Assembly (NCBI RefSeq): GCF_030272615.1
Contig: NC_081406.1
Location: 183,583,770 to 183,647,769 of the forward strand
Direction: 5' to 3'
Length of the DNA: 64,000 nt
Source of the DNA: Cryptomeria japonica
Lineage: Eukaryota; Streptophyta; Pinopsida; Cupressales; Cupressaceae
Shown: positions 22,600-34,612 of the stretch, piece by piece
How the letters are laid out: each line of letters begins with the position of its first letter
How positions within the stretch are numbered: the first letter of the stretch is position 1
Notes under the pieces: generated by a model
The model's database searches: none
Told to the model about the DNA's origin: nothing
What the model saw: only the letters and a program-made list of their open reading frames with translations
Program-made: the position numbers and the translations under genes

Positions 22600-24329
22600 A
22601 GTCTTCATCTTTATGTGCCTCTTTGAATGTTTTAGGCTCAAATTCAGAGATCATACATGAGGTTTCTCTGACCTTTCTTCTTGTAATGATTCTTGCATCC
22701 TTATCTCCTATGATCTACTTAGGATCATGATTCAGCTTGACATACCAAGGAATGGTCTTGATAGATTCATCTTGCTTTTCTTCTTCATCCTCATCTCCAT
22801 CAGTATCAGCATCTATATTTTTCGGTGTAGGAACACTGTTACTGGTACTTGGTTGACTGACAATCAGTTCCCAGAAGGTTGCAACCGATTCGTTTACCGC
22901 TTGCTCACTACTGGTTTCCTTAGTTTTCTCAGAGGTTTCATCAACTCTTACATTGATGCTTTCCATAATTCTCTGAGTCCTATTGTTGAAACACTTGAGA
23001 GCTTTTCTCTTGGTGGAATATCCTAGGAATATTCCCTCATCACATTTCACATCAAATTTTCTCTGGTGTTCACTCCTCTTGATGTAACATTTGCTACCAA
23101 ACACTCTAAAGTAGCTAACCACAGGTGTCTTACCGGTCCAATACTCATAAGGAGTTTTATCCTTACCTTTCTTGATGAGTACCCGGTTCATTGTGTAGAC
23201 TGCAGTGCTCACTGCTTCTCTCCGAAAGGTGTGAGCTACCTTTCCTTGAATCAACATGGTTCTAGCTACTTCAACCACAATCTAGTTATTCCTCTCTGCT
23301 AGGCCATTCTGATGTGGAGTTCGAGGGGCAGACAATTTCCTCTTGATGCCATGTTCTTCACAGTACTTGTTGAATTCACTAGAAGTGAATTCCCCTCCTT
23401 GATCAATTCTCAGGCACTTGATCCTTTTACCGCTTTCCTTCTCCACTAAAGCTCTGAAAGCTTTAAACTTTACAAAGGCTTCAGACTTGTCTTTCAAGAA
23501 TGTGACCCACATCATTCTTGAGCAGTCATCAGTGAGAGTCATGAAGTACCTATTACCCTGCACACTTCTAGTTTTCATAGGACCACACAAATCAATATGC
23601 ACAAGATCAAGCAAGTTGTCAGTAGTGAAAGATTTACCTTTAAAGGTTGAGGAAGACATTTTCCCCAATTGACACTCTCTACACAAGGTATTAGCCGGTT
23701 TGCTTAGCACTGGCAACCCTCTAACTGCCTTGATGTTACTAGCCTTCACAATGTTATCAAAGTTTATAAGGCAAAGTCTCCTATGCCATATCCAGCTATC
23801 ATCAAATTTAGCCCTAAGACATGTACTTATATTTGCATTCAGATGAAATAGGTTACCTTTGGTCTGCATGTTGATGGCCACCAATTCACCATCATTTCCT
23901 TTGATTATGCAAACTCCATTCTTGAATTCCAGAGTGAGGCCACTATCATTCAGCTGGGCAATACTCAGAAGGCTGTGTCTAAGACCATCAACCCAATACA
24001 CATTGTCAACACTACTCTTTCCATTCAGAGAGATGGACCCTCTTCCTTTGACCATGCATGGTGCATCATTGCCAAAGCGAACCACACCACGATCATACTC
24101 CTCCAATGATAGAAACTTGCTCCGGTCACCAGTCATATGGTGAGAACAACCACTGTCAATGATCCACTCATTGGAATTATCAAACTGGGAGACAAGAGCC
24201 TTCTTGTCTGACACATCTTCCTTGACAGCAACAAACACAATATCTTCATTTTCTTCATCCTCTGATTCTTCATCTGTGACACCTTCATCAACTACCACAA
24301 AATAGTTTCTCTGGTTTCCTCCTTTGAAT
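22600..24329 (-). pseudogene. pol: Copia B protease and integrase
   Basis: One frame holds the protease WIIDSGCSHHMTGDRSK (about 24170-24120), the pre-integrase WIWHRRLCLINFDN (the usual GH is CL, so a zinc His is lost) and CRECQLGKMSSS. The integrase core has [27 protein letters not shown] and HQNGLAERNN, i.e. D, D and E. A TAG at 23279-23281 (Trp in copia C) separates the C-terminal part, which carries TPYEYWTGKTP, DVKCDEGIFLGYS and a charged linker. A TAG (Gln in copia C) ends the open stretch near 22715. No frameshift seen. Confidence 0.9.
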
Positions 24330-25201
24330 TTCTTGAACCTTTCCGGTTTGTCCTTGTTGTCACCATTAAGACAGTTTATAGCAATATGTCCTATCCAGTT
24401 ACAAGAGAAGCATTTAAAAGGTATCTTACCTATGTATTTGTCAGTTCCTTTTGGAAGTTTCTTAGAAAGGAGAGCTTCAAATGCCATCAGAATCTCCTCA
24501 TCATCCATTTCTCTGCCCTGTCTTGGTTCACCACTAGTGCTAGCTTCTTTTCCTTTTCTAGATGGTACTACAGAAGCTTTAAAAGCTAATTCAGTCTTTT
24601 GAACACTGCCATCGAAACTATTTAGCTCATAGGCTGTCAACTTTGCAATGATGGAGTCTAGGGATACCTTAGTCTTGTCTATTGATCTTAGCTCTTGAAT
24701 AGCAACAACCCTTATTGCATAGACCAGCAATAGGGATCTCAGGACTTTGCTTACCACAGTGGCATCTTCTATTTTACCACCTACACTCTTGATATCTCTA
24801 ACAACAGTTTTGATTCTTATTCCATACTATTGAATGGTCTCACCTTCAACCATCCGCATATCTTCAAACTTCCCTCTAAGGCTTTCTTCCTTAGCCTATT
24901 TTACATGTTCATCAGCGCCATAGATATTTTCAAGAGTATCCCATGCCTCTTTGGGATTTACCTTATCTTGAACATCAATGAACTCAATGTCAGATAAACT
25001 ACTAATTAGGGCTTCCATGACTTGCCCATTCTCCTACATCTCTCTCTTTTGGTCATCAGTAAGGGTACCGGTAGGAGCAACATAGACACTCTCAACATAG
25101 CTCCAATGTTGAGCACCCATGCTTCTGATGAATATATTCATTATGTCTTTCCATATACTAAAATTTTCTCTATTAAACTTTGGACCTTCCCTCTTGATCA
25201 T
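24330..25201 (-). pseudogene. gag: Copia B gag
   Basis: The start is taken at the ATG whose complement is 25199-25201 (MIKREGPKFNRENFSIWK), 60 bp after the PBS. Copia C has the equivalent start. The region reads GAQHWSYVE, SSLSDIEFIDVQDK, ESLRGKFEDMRMVEGETIQ and ELRSIDKTKVSLDSIIAKL. It ends with one zinc knuckle CFSCNWIGHIAINC (about 24405-24365). Three stops are present. Two of them stand where copia C has Gln (REM*ENG and HVK*AKEE). Confidence 0.88.
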
Positions 25202-25260
25202 TAGACTGGGATCTTTACCTCAAGCGGTTAAGCTTATAACATAGAGGACCTAGAGGACGC

Positions 25261-25270
25261 TCTGATACCA
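25261..25270 (-). other. tRNA-Met primer binding site of copia B
   Basis: Minus strand TGGTATCAGA, two bases after the LTR end. Matches the 3' end of initiator tRNA-Met. Confidence 0.85.
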
Positions 25271-25272
25271 AT

Positions 25273-26786
25273 TGATAACTCAATGATGAACTAATAGTAC
25301 TAACCTGGTACTGAGATGGGGTGGGTGAATCAGTACAGACAAAAATACAGTCCTAAACCAGTCTGACAACAGACACTTCAAATGACTAGCAAATAGTGAC
25401 ACCGGTTTGAAACAGAGTGCAACCAGTAAAGCTAGGACTGACTGAGACAAGCATTAACTGGTTACTCACTTATCTTTTCAGTCAACTCAAGGCTACCTTA
25501 CCATTTCTCCCTTATGCATAAACAGGTAATCTACCATCAGATCATAATAACAGCTAGTTCAACATGTTTTATTGACATGCATAAAACACAGAACCATTAT
25601 ATGCTTGACAAACAATAACAAAGCATCACAAGATAAAAGCATCACACATGACACACATATTTTTGACATGGAAACCCAACTGGGAAAAACCACGGTGGGG
25701 ATGAATACCCACAAGCTATTTTTGAACTCTTTAGAAGTTCGCTCTGTTAGGAGCCTTGTCTGGTTAGAGACATTACAAAAGGTTCTGCTAGGAACCGATC
25801 CTATTAGAGATCACCCAGTCAAGGGATGGCTACAATACCTGGTTAAGTGTTAAACCCTGTTAAAGGTTACCTTATTAGAGGGTTTCAAGAACTCAACAAC
25901 TAAAGGATTTCGAACTCAATAGCTTTGAATTACCCTGTTAAAGGATTTACAACAAGCCGGTTAAGGCTACCCTATTAAGGGATTTTCCAACTGTTGAGGT
26001 GGTTAGAGATCAATAGGTATTACAATGATCTAGTAACAACACTCATTGCCAATGTACATCCGCTTAAGCTCCTCTTCACCTTCTGCACTTACACTCTATA
26101 GGTATCACTTCTCTCCTTTTGGTGTAGCAAGAATCATGTATCCCTTCTCTTGGATACTCACACACAACTTTTGCCAACAACCTCAGAAAGAGACACAGCA
26201 TCGACCTTATAGGAAAACAGATAGGTCGGTAGCATAAACCCTAAACCCTAAACCTGTTAGGTTAAGGAATTCAAACGGTTCAATCCTGACCGTTGAGAAC
26301 ACTCCATTAATTGCAACAGTCTTGATCCAATCTCAAGATATTCTCCATTGTCTATTTTCACCGATTTCATGGCGACTGATAACCCATCACACGTTATCAC
26401 CGTTTTACAGACTTCGCACATTCCTGAGGTAGATAGGAACAATCTCCTTCATGCAAGATCCTTCACGCGCACAACACTGACATGGCAACATGATCTGTTC
26501 TTCATTACAATGCTAACTCATCACACAATGTCACCGGTTGAGCCACACGGGCTTGAAGCACATAAACTAGAAACCCTGAAGTTGAGACTACCAACCAGTA
26601 GTCATACAATGCTTCCATATGCCGGTTCCCATAACCATATGCCAGTTCACCTTGAGCAAGCACACCATTTCACTTTGGCACTAATGCCGATTCATAGTGT
26701 TCTACCGGTTCTCTCATATGTCAGTTCTCACTTTTTCAGCATATTGACATCAATGACAACATACAATATCATTATGTCCACATACC
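25273..26786 (-). repeat. Copia B 5' LTR, truncated at one edge
   Basis: Starts on the plus strand with TGATAACTCAATGATGAAC next to the PBS and closely follows the 20233-21730 copy. It stops at 26786, about 18 bp short of the expected TGCCAACA terminus. Three CCCTAAA telomere-like words occur at 26236-26262, one or two more than in the sister LTRs. Confidence 0.85.
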
Positions 26787-28218
26787 ATGAAAATGACTAT
26801 GAAGCCAATCCTCTCATGAAGGCACAAACATTAACATTTGATGAGAAGTGGCACTACCACCTGACCATGTGATCCCAAAATGGAACCACCCCACCGTGCT
26901 AGGAGATATAAGAAGACCCTCAAGAAAGCACAAGCAAAACATGGTCAACAATACAATTGTGACTCCACAATCCTCCAGGTGAACTCAACATCACATTACT
27001 AGTGACCCCAAAGAGAGAGTGTCATTGCATAGCTTATGATGGTTACCCTAGGTAGGCCTCCATAGGTTCTGACCTCCAACCTGATTTATCCTAGTAACCT
27101 TTTCTGAACTCTTGGTTCCATCTAAGTCTCATGTGGACCCTACCAACCCTTTGTGAAGACAAGGTGGTCAGTTTTCCATTCCAAGCCTTCCCAATACATC
27201 TTGAGTATTTACGAGCACTCAACCATGCATAGGGTAGAATATCTTATTTAATGTTAAAAATTACCCACCCCCTAATCAATTATTAGGTTATCACTTATTA
27301 TCTCACTTTCGAGGGGTTATCCAGCCAACCACTTTGGGTGCGGCCCCCACTTGAAAGCCATTCTCCCATAGGACACTATTCAAACATGGTCACTCTATGA
27401 AGGCCTTATGACGAAATAGACAACCATAGCACCACTACAAAATACAGGTGACAAAAACATAGTCTTACAAACCCTTGGTTAACCATAAGGAATAAGCATA
27501 ATATGGTTTAAAACAACAAAGTCATAATGACCACACCTGATAAAGAGGTGCAACGAACACTACAACAAGATGACTAAACATTTACAAGAATTTGCAAAAA
27601 AATAAACCCCTTGCAAGAAATGCCAAATTCACTAAGACCATACTCAAACAATCTTTTGAAAATTAATAACATCATATATACTTGCAATTCAACATTTAAA
27701 ATTTAATAAAACACTACCATATTGATTAAGAGAAATTCAAGTCATCATTAATCTAATAAGACTAGAAATTTAATTAATCACAAATAATCAATTTGCCTCT
27801 TTTCAATTTTGAACAAGCGAAAATCATAATAACTTTAATGAATAAAACACCCCACATTAAATAATACATCTTTCTAAAGATGTCATTTAATTTTTATATT
27901 CTAATAAAATAATCCTAATAAAATAATAAAAATTCATATTAAATATATATAAAAATATAAATATATGAATCATATTTTAATATTTAACCCACTTTAAGAA
28001 TAAATCTAATTTACCAGAATTGACAGCATAAAAATTAAAAAAACTAATAATATATATATATATATAAACCACATAAAAAAAATAAAAAACGAAGTCATAA
28101 ACATGTTTTTGACAGTGTTGTTTAAAAACAGCGAACACATTTTTCTTGACGGCGAACACATTTTTTAACAACGAACACTTTTTTTTAAAACACTGGGGTT
28201 ATTGCTTTGGTGGTGAGT

Positions 28219-28321
28219 GCTACCAATGGTAGCAACCACTACCAAGCGGTAGCGTTGCTACCCTATGGTAGCAGATGCTACCAAGCAGTAGCATTGCTAC
28301 CCTATGGTAGCAGATGCTACC
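28219..28321. repeat. Array of five GCTACC-N-GGTAGC hairpins
   Basis: Short palindromes start at about 28219, 28239, 28257, 28277 and 28296, spaced 18-20 bp, with a sixth half-site at 28316. Examples are GCTACCAATGGTAGC and, twice, GCTACCCTATGGTAGC. The array lies in the Tekay 5' LTR, next to two G-box palindromes. Confidence 0.85.
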
Positions 28322-28324
28322 ATC

Positions 28325-28354
28325 CCACGTGGTGGGGTATACCTAGCCACGTGG
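28325..28354. promoter_or_regulatory. Pair of CCACGTGG G-box palindromes
   Basis: CCACGTGG at 28325-28332 and at 28347-28354. The related solo LTR has one at 31822-31829. CACGTG is the core site of plant bZIP and bHLH factors. Whether it drives this LTR is inference. Confidence 0.4.
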
Positions 28355-29341
28355 GGGTCAACTAATTTTACTTCTTCTTTTTTTTAATGGAATCTTTGAT
28401 AAGATTTCTGTATACCAAATAATACATAAAAGATCTAAATCAAAAGATCTTGGGCAAAAATTCACGAAAAAACAGAGGGGATTTAATCAATCTCTTCATT
28501 TATTCCACACACAGGGAATATCATTGATTCACACAAAGAGGGCAAATTGGCAAAATTTTGCCAGCATAAACTCATGATTTTTGACAAATAAAAACTTACA
28601 AACATACAGAAAACAAAACATATTACTTGCCACTCAAATAGAGAGAATTAAAAAAAACTAAATTTGCACAAACTTGAAAGCACATAGGCAACTAGATTTT
28701 TGGACAATCTCTTCAACAAATACATATTGATCTAGGAATTGATTAAATTCAAGAACAAATTACTCCATTTCCAAACCAAACTTTCAATCTAGAGTTTCAA
28801 TAAGATTTTATAATTTCCAAGAACACACACAGAAAGAATTTCTAAATATTTAAATTTTTATTTTTTTTGCAACAAAAGAAAGAGTAAAATCTACGCAACC
28901 TGAAATGCACTCCAGGAGGAAAATTGGAGAGTAGTTTCAATCCTGCACACCAAATCCACAATCCAGATTTCTACTCCAAAATTGTTTCTAAATTTTGGCT
29001 TTCAAAAATTCCTCTCCCACTTCCCGTGAACTCACAGGTAATATAGGAAAATATTTTTAACCAAAACTTTTAGGTTAAAAGTTTTCCTCAACCAATAGCA
29101 ATAGAATATTTTTAAAGTAAAAAATTAATTTTCCCTTTTCTCATGACACAATTCTTTTTAATAAAAAATAAAAATCTAATTGCTAACAACAAGGTCAATG
29201 GGGATTACTTTTTATTTATTTTCTTTTCCCCGTATGAAATTAACTCAACATTTACACTAAAAATTCTAATAGCACAAAATTTAACTTATTTCTTTTTCAA
29301 ATAAATTAACACAACTATTTTTACAAATATAACATGCAATT

Positions 29342-32300
29342 TGTAATGCCCCGCCAGGAAACCCCGAAGGGATAAGCTAAAACACATGAATAGAGTGCAA
29401 ATAATTTTTTTTTAAAGATAAACACAACATTAAGATACAACGAGATATCAAAGTTCAAATTACACAGCGGAAGACATCAACTAACACCTAAAGAGTTTCC
29501 CAACGTGATTACTTAATTACACATTTAACTAAACTCACACTAATTAATCCAACAAGCTGATTATCTTAATAACGAGATAATTCTTAAACAAGGATAATTT
29601 CTTTTAGTGAGACAAAATATAGATTACAAGATAAGGTTCATCCATTAAGATTTATTCATACCTTTCGTTCCTACTTTTCATTAAAATTTAAGTCATGCAT
29701 CTCATTTTAACAACACACTTGAATTTCATCATAGACTAATGAGGTCTTTCCATGCATATTTAATTTCTTTAACAATAACTGAATACATTCCATTACTCTA
29801 AGCTACATTCTTTCATGATCCAATTTACTACATTTAAAAGATGATTGCATCCATGCAATGAAGAATAATTTCATCTAAACTACTTTAAACATTCTAACAT
29901 GATGCCATCCATTCATGATAAAACTAAACAAGAAACATAAGAGAATAAGCATCACATAACACCAAATTGATATCGGAGTTCACCCCTAGAGGGCTACATC
30001 TCTGGGTCTACTCAACTGCAAGACCCCTCTGATAATTAAATAAGTTAAGAATACATGAGGTTCACATCATTTACAATCCTGCCACCAAGGCGAACATAAC
30101 CAATAAACAAACGACCACGTCGGTCAATAAATACATAAATGATCCTTGGATAGGAAAGGATCCAACTGAACATAATTGAATCAAAAACCAAGGTCCACTG
30201 GAGCAGTTGTGAAGCTAAGTCATCACAACCCAAGGTCTAACATGAAACCAAGTACTCACAAGGGCATAAACAACAAGACGGCTCCACAAACATGCTCCTA
30301 TCAAGACAATACAACCACACACTAGCGAACGTAGGGACAAGTGTCATCACACAACCTGGTATGGTTACCATGGCAGGTCTTCATAGGTTCCGGCCCCATA
30401 CACTGGATTACTCTGGCAACCTAATCCGAACCTCCGGCCCATCCATGCCTCATGTGGACCCACATATCCTTTCGTGAGGACAGGAATGATGGTTTGCCAT
30501 CTCAGGCCTTCTTACAACATGTTGAGTCTGTGTTAGCACTCATCCCATGTGTGAGGCACAATTATCTTACTTAGAGATTAAAATTCTAATCTACAATTAA
30601 GTTATCACTTTTTAGACACACTTTCGATGGGTTACCCAACAACCACTTTGGGCGCGACCCCCAAGCGAAAGCCACTTTCCCATACGACACTAGACTATAC
30701 TCAATGAACTCAAAAACCAAGTAATACACATGGTCAAGCAAACGAAGTTCAAAATGGAGGGAACAACCATTTGGTCAAACATGACTTCATATGAGGTGCA
30801 CTGACAGACGGTACTCTAACTAGAGACCTGACCAACTATGGTCAACCACAAATCATCATTCCACACCCGCATAAAGGATATGACCAATTACGACACCACC
30901 ACAAAACAACAGTCAACTTGGGACCGAGGATTGAGACAGGTACCCCAAATCAATCCATACGACAGGGTCCTATCAAACAAAACAAGGCTTGCCATTACTT
31001 AAGCAAAGCGAATACAGAAATTAAAACTTGCATAGGCAATAACCGGAAAAGACAATCTTCTCCCATATTGATTTAAACAATAAAAGTCGATCAAGTTTTC
31101 TAAATGATCTATGTCAGATTGCAGTTATCTACCTCATCTAAGTACAAATCGTTCTTGGTTTTCTAACTCTTTAAGGTTCATTTACATCATACAATAATTT
31201 AATATTTCATCGTGAGTTTTCAAACCAAAATCACATGATAATAGTTATAATGTATGCAGTATACACAATGATATAAAATCAATTATTCATTACTCGCATA
31301 AAAATATGATTCATTTTCAAAAATAAAACATCATTTTCATCCATGGTCGAACACAATAATCTAATCTCATATTCCAATTAAAAAAAAAATTAAAATTTGA
31401 AATTACAATTAGATATATATATTTCACTGAAATGAAATGAAATTATTTAATTCCCAATTAAATTTATTTTCATTTCCTACTTTCAAATTCCCAAATTAAC
31501 ATAATATTTAATCCTCTGATTAAAAAATAAATAAAATAAAATAAAATTATATAATTAATTCATTGAAATATTATTCTCTTCCCAATTTAAATCAAAAGAA
31601 AATCTTAATGAATTCTCAATTAAAACAAAATCATTTCCTACCTCCAAAATAATTTAAAAATTATTTATATCACTAAAATATAAAAATTATATTAAATAAC
31701 ATTATTAAATAAAACAAAAACATTGATTGCATTAAATATTAATTAACAACCACTTTTTCAAAAAAAGGAAAAGAAAAAGAACTTTATTTAAATAAAGTTT
31801 TAAGCCCGCATGGGTGGCCCACCACGTGGGTTGTATGTTCCCATGTATGAGGGACGAGCACTGCTTTTTGGGAAGTGCTCCCCATACATTAAATTAAATG
31901 ACCCCGAATGTGGTGTATGGGTTGAGCCTCGTGCTCCTCACCCACCACATTAATATTTTTTTTATTTTTTAATAAACATAGTCATTTTATTTTATTTTAT
32001 TTTTTTACAAGAAATTTCACTTCTCATAACACAAGGAAAAACTCAGAAATTTATGATTTCTCCACCAAATTCATATATTTCTTGATTTGATTTTTTTTTA
32101 ACAATCAATTTGATTTATTTATTTTTATATATATTTTCACAGGTTATGAATTTTTTATTTCTTTTTCTTTCTGCATAAATCAAACTCTCATTGCCAAGTT
32201 TATTTGGAAAATTTTCTGAGTGAAATAAGCATGCAATGATTTTTATTTTATTTTTTTGAAAACAAATTAACTTCTATGCAACTAAATTTGGGCTTTTTCC

Positions 32301-33518
32301 AAATTTTGACAGCATATCCATACTAAAAATCAATTTACTCACAAATTGAAACACAAATTAAGAAGGAAAATGAAGATTTCATTTCCAATCAAACAAACTA
32401 ACTATCAAACCACAGAGAATTCAAGAAATTCAGAGAGTTTCAAAATTCAACAATACTAAATCAAAATCAAATCAACCAACCTACAAATGCTTTCCGGAAG
32501 ACAAATTGTAGGAGAGCCATCCCAAATTCTCCAAGCAAATCAAAAACCCCCAAAATTTGTATGCAAATTTCTCCTCCAAATGCCCAAAATTTTCCATTCC
32601 AAAAAGAAAACTCTCTAAAAATAATCCTCCCAAAAATATTTTCAAACCTAGGTTAAATGGGAGATTGTTGACCAAATTTTTATTTCTGGAATTAAAATAT
32701 TTTATTTAAAATAATTCTCCAAAAATCATTCTTTTAGACTATAACAATAAATTAAACTTGCTTTTCAATTTAAAATTGATTTTCTCAAGTAACTGAAATT
32801 AACCTTTCTATTTCAAAATGCCAACAAGATTAAATTAATTCTATTTCAATTAAATTTAAATCTTTCTTTTCATAAGCATAAACAGAATAAATTTGACATT
32901 AAAATTAACCATTTAATTGAACTTGCTACCAACCTGAATTGAGCAATTCAATTAACGATTAATCACATAAAAATGGAGCCTTTTTTAATTTAGTCCCCAA
33001 AATACTAATGCGAAAACACACATTTAATCAAATTAAGGATTAAGGATTAATTACTCGATTTAACCATACACACAAAACATGCAACCCAAGAAGCCAAATA
33101 GACAGACGACCCGCATACCCAACCAAAGGGAATACCGACAACGACTGACGACGCTCACTTGAGCACGACTATGGTCAAATGAGGATCTTACGACCACCTA
33201 GTCCAAATTCTAATGACCAAAGAGGTACACTCAAACTTGCAAATTCAGGCGGAGACGAAGCTCGCACCCATGCGGCACTGTACCTGAAATCTCCTGCAAC
33301 CAAGAGTCATACATGCATACATATATAAATTTAATGAAAGTGTTAGCCCGAGATTAATAACACTAAATATGAAAACTAATCAACTTGCATACAGCTGGTG
33401 CGAAAACCACATTAACAAATATGCACTAAATCAAAACATCTGACTATAATCATTATATTATGATAAACTAACCAAGGTTAAACCGAGATTAGAAACTGAT
33501 TAGGGTAGGGGTACTACA
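29342..33518 (-). repeat. Solo LTR of a Tekay-like element, 4177 bp
   Basis: On the plus strand it starts TGTAATGCCCCGCCAGG and ends GGGGTACTACA. A perfect 5-bp duplication CAATT flanks it (29337-29341 and 33519-33523). No internal region is present, so it arose by recombination between the two LTRs of a later insertion. It splits the older Tekay 5' LTR, whose sequence continues cleanly on both sides (AACATGCAATT, then TAACCATTTAAA). It is related to but distinct from the host LTR. Confidence 0.93.
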
Positions 33519-33922
33519 CAATTTAACCATTTAAATTTAACAAGTCCATTTATTTAATTAAATCAATAAACACAAGGGCATATTAATTAAATTAAATACA
33601 CCAACACAAAAATAACACAATTCATTAAAATTATTTTTTTCCAAATAACTGGAAGCATGTAAAACGAGAAAAGACCACACGACGACTCACAAAATGAAAA
33701 TGCCTAAGAACCAAGACTCACATACCAGTCAAATGGGAAAATGACGACAGACTGGTGACGCTCACTTGAGTGTAACTGCGGGTCAATATAGGGTCTAACA
33801 ACTATCTCCTCCACTCCCATCGGACAAATAAGGTACGCTCAGACCTATGAAACCAGGTGGAGATGATACCCCATACCTACCCGGTAGTTGTACTTTCAAT
33901 GTCCTGCATCAACGAACCATGC

Positions 33923-33926
<4 letters not shown>

Positions 33927-33969
<43 letters not shown>
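33927..33969. repeat. (AT)n microsatellite
   Basis: About 21 uninterrupted AT dinucleotides inside the Tekay 5' LTR. A shorter (AT)n run occurs near 28047-28066. Confidence 0.97.
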
Positions 33970-33971
<2 letters not shown>

Positions 33972-34309
33972 ACATGCATACCAATGAAGGAAAATTGTGG
34001 CGTTCCCTGTCTCACTGAAGTGAGTGAAGGAAAATCATCCCCTTGCACCCCATACACTTGCAAACATGAAACATGTATATAACGCATTGCACATATAAAG
34101 TAAATGTGTCAATCCATGTCAGTAATCCATAAAATCACATTTAACATTAATAAGGGAATACTGCATGAAAGCTTATACTATAAATCAAATTAAAGCATGT
34201 AATAACATCACATAAAGTCTGAATAAAAACATTACAATAATGTATCCACTGAACAGTCAATCGAAGTCAAACATGAGTCTAAAAAGTATGATCGAGAAGA
34301 GGTACTACA

Positions 34310-34612
34310 CAATTACTCCTTGCATGCAATAATTTCCTCTTCATAGCTGTTTTAGTATAATATTATTTAAGTATCATAAATTAATAGTTCCTAGACAGAC
34401 AACTAAAGAGGAGGAGTTGAAACCAAAAACCTTAGTAGCATTCGGTATCTATGGTGCCTCTGGGTCACGCTTACGGGTGATGTCGTCGTGTTGAACTACT
34501 GCACTTAATGCTTAATAAAGTTGCAACAATAATGTTTGTGGCATCATTCCTATAAATCACTGGGGAGAAATAAGGGTCATTTGGAAGTTAAAATCCAAGG
34601 GGCAGATAATCC
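34310..34612. other. Unassigned sequence between two gypsy elements
   Basis: A 303-bp strip with no reading frame and no match that I recognise to the elements on either side. It should be the pre-insertion target DNA. It does not resemble the copia A gag found on the other side of the Tekay-like element. Confidence 0.5.

Larger units (their letters stand above)
20233..26786 (-). mobile_element. Ty1/copia element (copia B), internally deleted
   Basis: It has two LTRs (20233-21730 and 25273-26786), a PBS (25261-25270), a polypurine tract (21731-21742) and one gag-pol frame (25201-21949) on the minus strand. It is inserted in the Tekay 5' LTR. The left flank is AAACC. The right LTR ends abruptly at CATACC without the terminal GGTTCACATAATGCCAACA seen in the left LTR, so a deletion removed the right edge and neighbouring host LTR sequence. 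It is the same family as copia C. Confidence 0.9.
11558..34309 (-). mobile_element. Ty3/gypsy chromovirus (Tekay/Del-like), near full length, with nested insertions
   Basis: The minus-strand element has a 5' LTR (19980-34309, interrupted), a PBS (19965-19977), gag-protease-RT-RNase H-integrase-chromodomain (19825-15143), a polypurine tract (15108-15120) and a 3' LTR (11558-15107). The chromodomain and the DRDLVFTS-type integrase place it among chromoviruses. Many stops and several frameshifts show it is dead. The flanks do not give matching 5-bp duplications (AATGG on the left against CAATT on the right), and the left halves of the two LTRs look unlike each other. The present structure may therefore be recombinant. 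Confidence 0.8.
19980..34309 (-). repeat. 5' LTR of the Tekay-like element, interrupted twice
   Basis: On the plus strand it runs from TGTAATGCCCCACCAGG (19980) to GAGGTACTACA (34309). The true LTR pieces are 19980-20232, 26787-29341 and 33519-34309. Copia B (20233-26786) and a solo LTR (29342-33518) sit between them. Removing the insertions leaves about 3.6 kb. Compared with the 4.18-kb related solo LTR, roughly 0.5 kb appears to be missing at the right copia B junction. No coding sequence was seen in the LTR pieces. Confidence 0.75.

Noticed and set aside
22316-23302. Plus-strand open frames opposite copia B pol (also 23418-24602 and 54534-55668)
   Set aside because: Shadow frames of the conserved minus-strand gag-pol, repeated at equivalent positions in copia C.
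26236-26262. CCCTAAA repeats resembling telomere sequence
   Set aside because: Only about three units, located at a fixed place in the copia LTR; not a telomere or interstitial telomere tract.
33888-34087. Open frames on both strands around an IYIYIY peptide
   Set aside because: Caused by the (AT)n microsatellite at 33927-33969.
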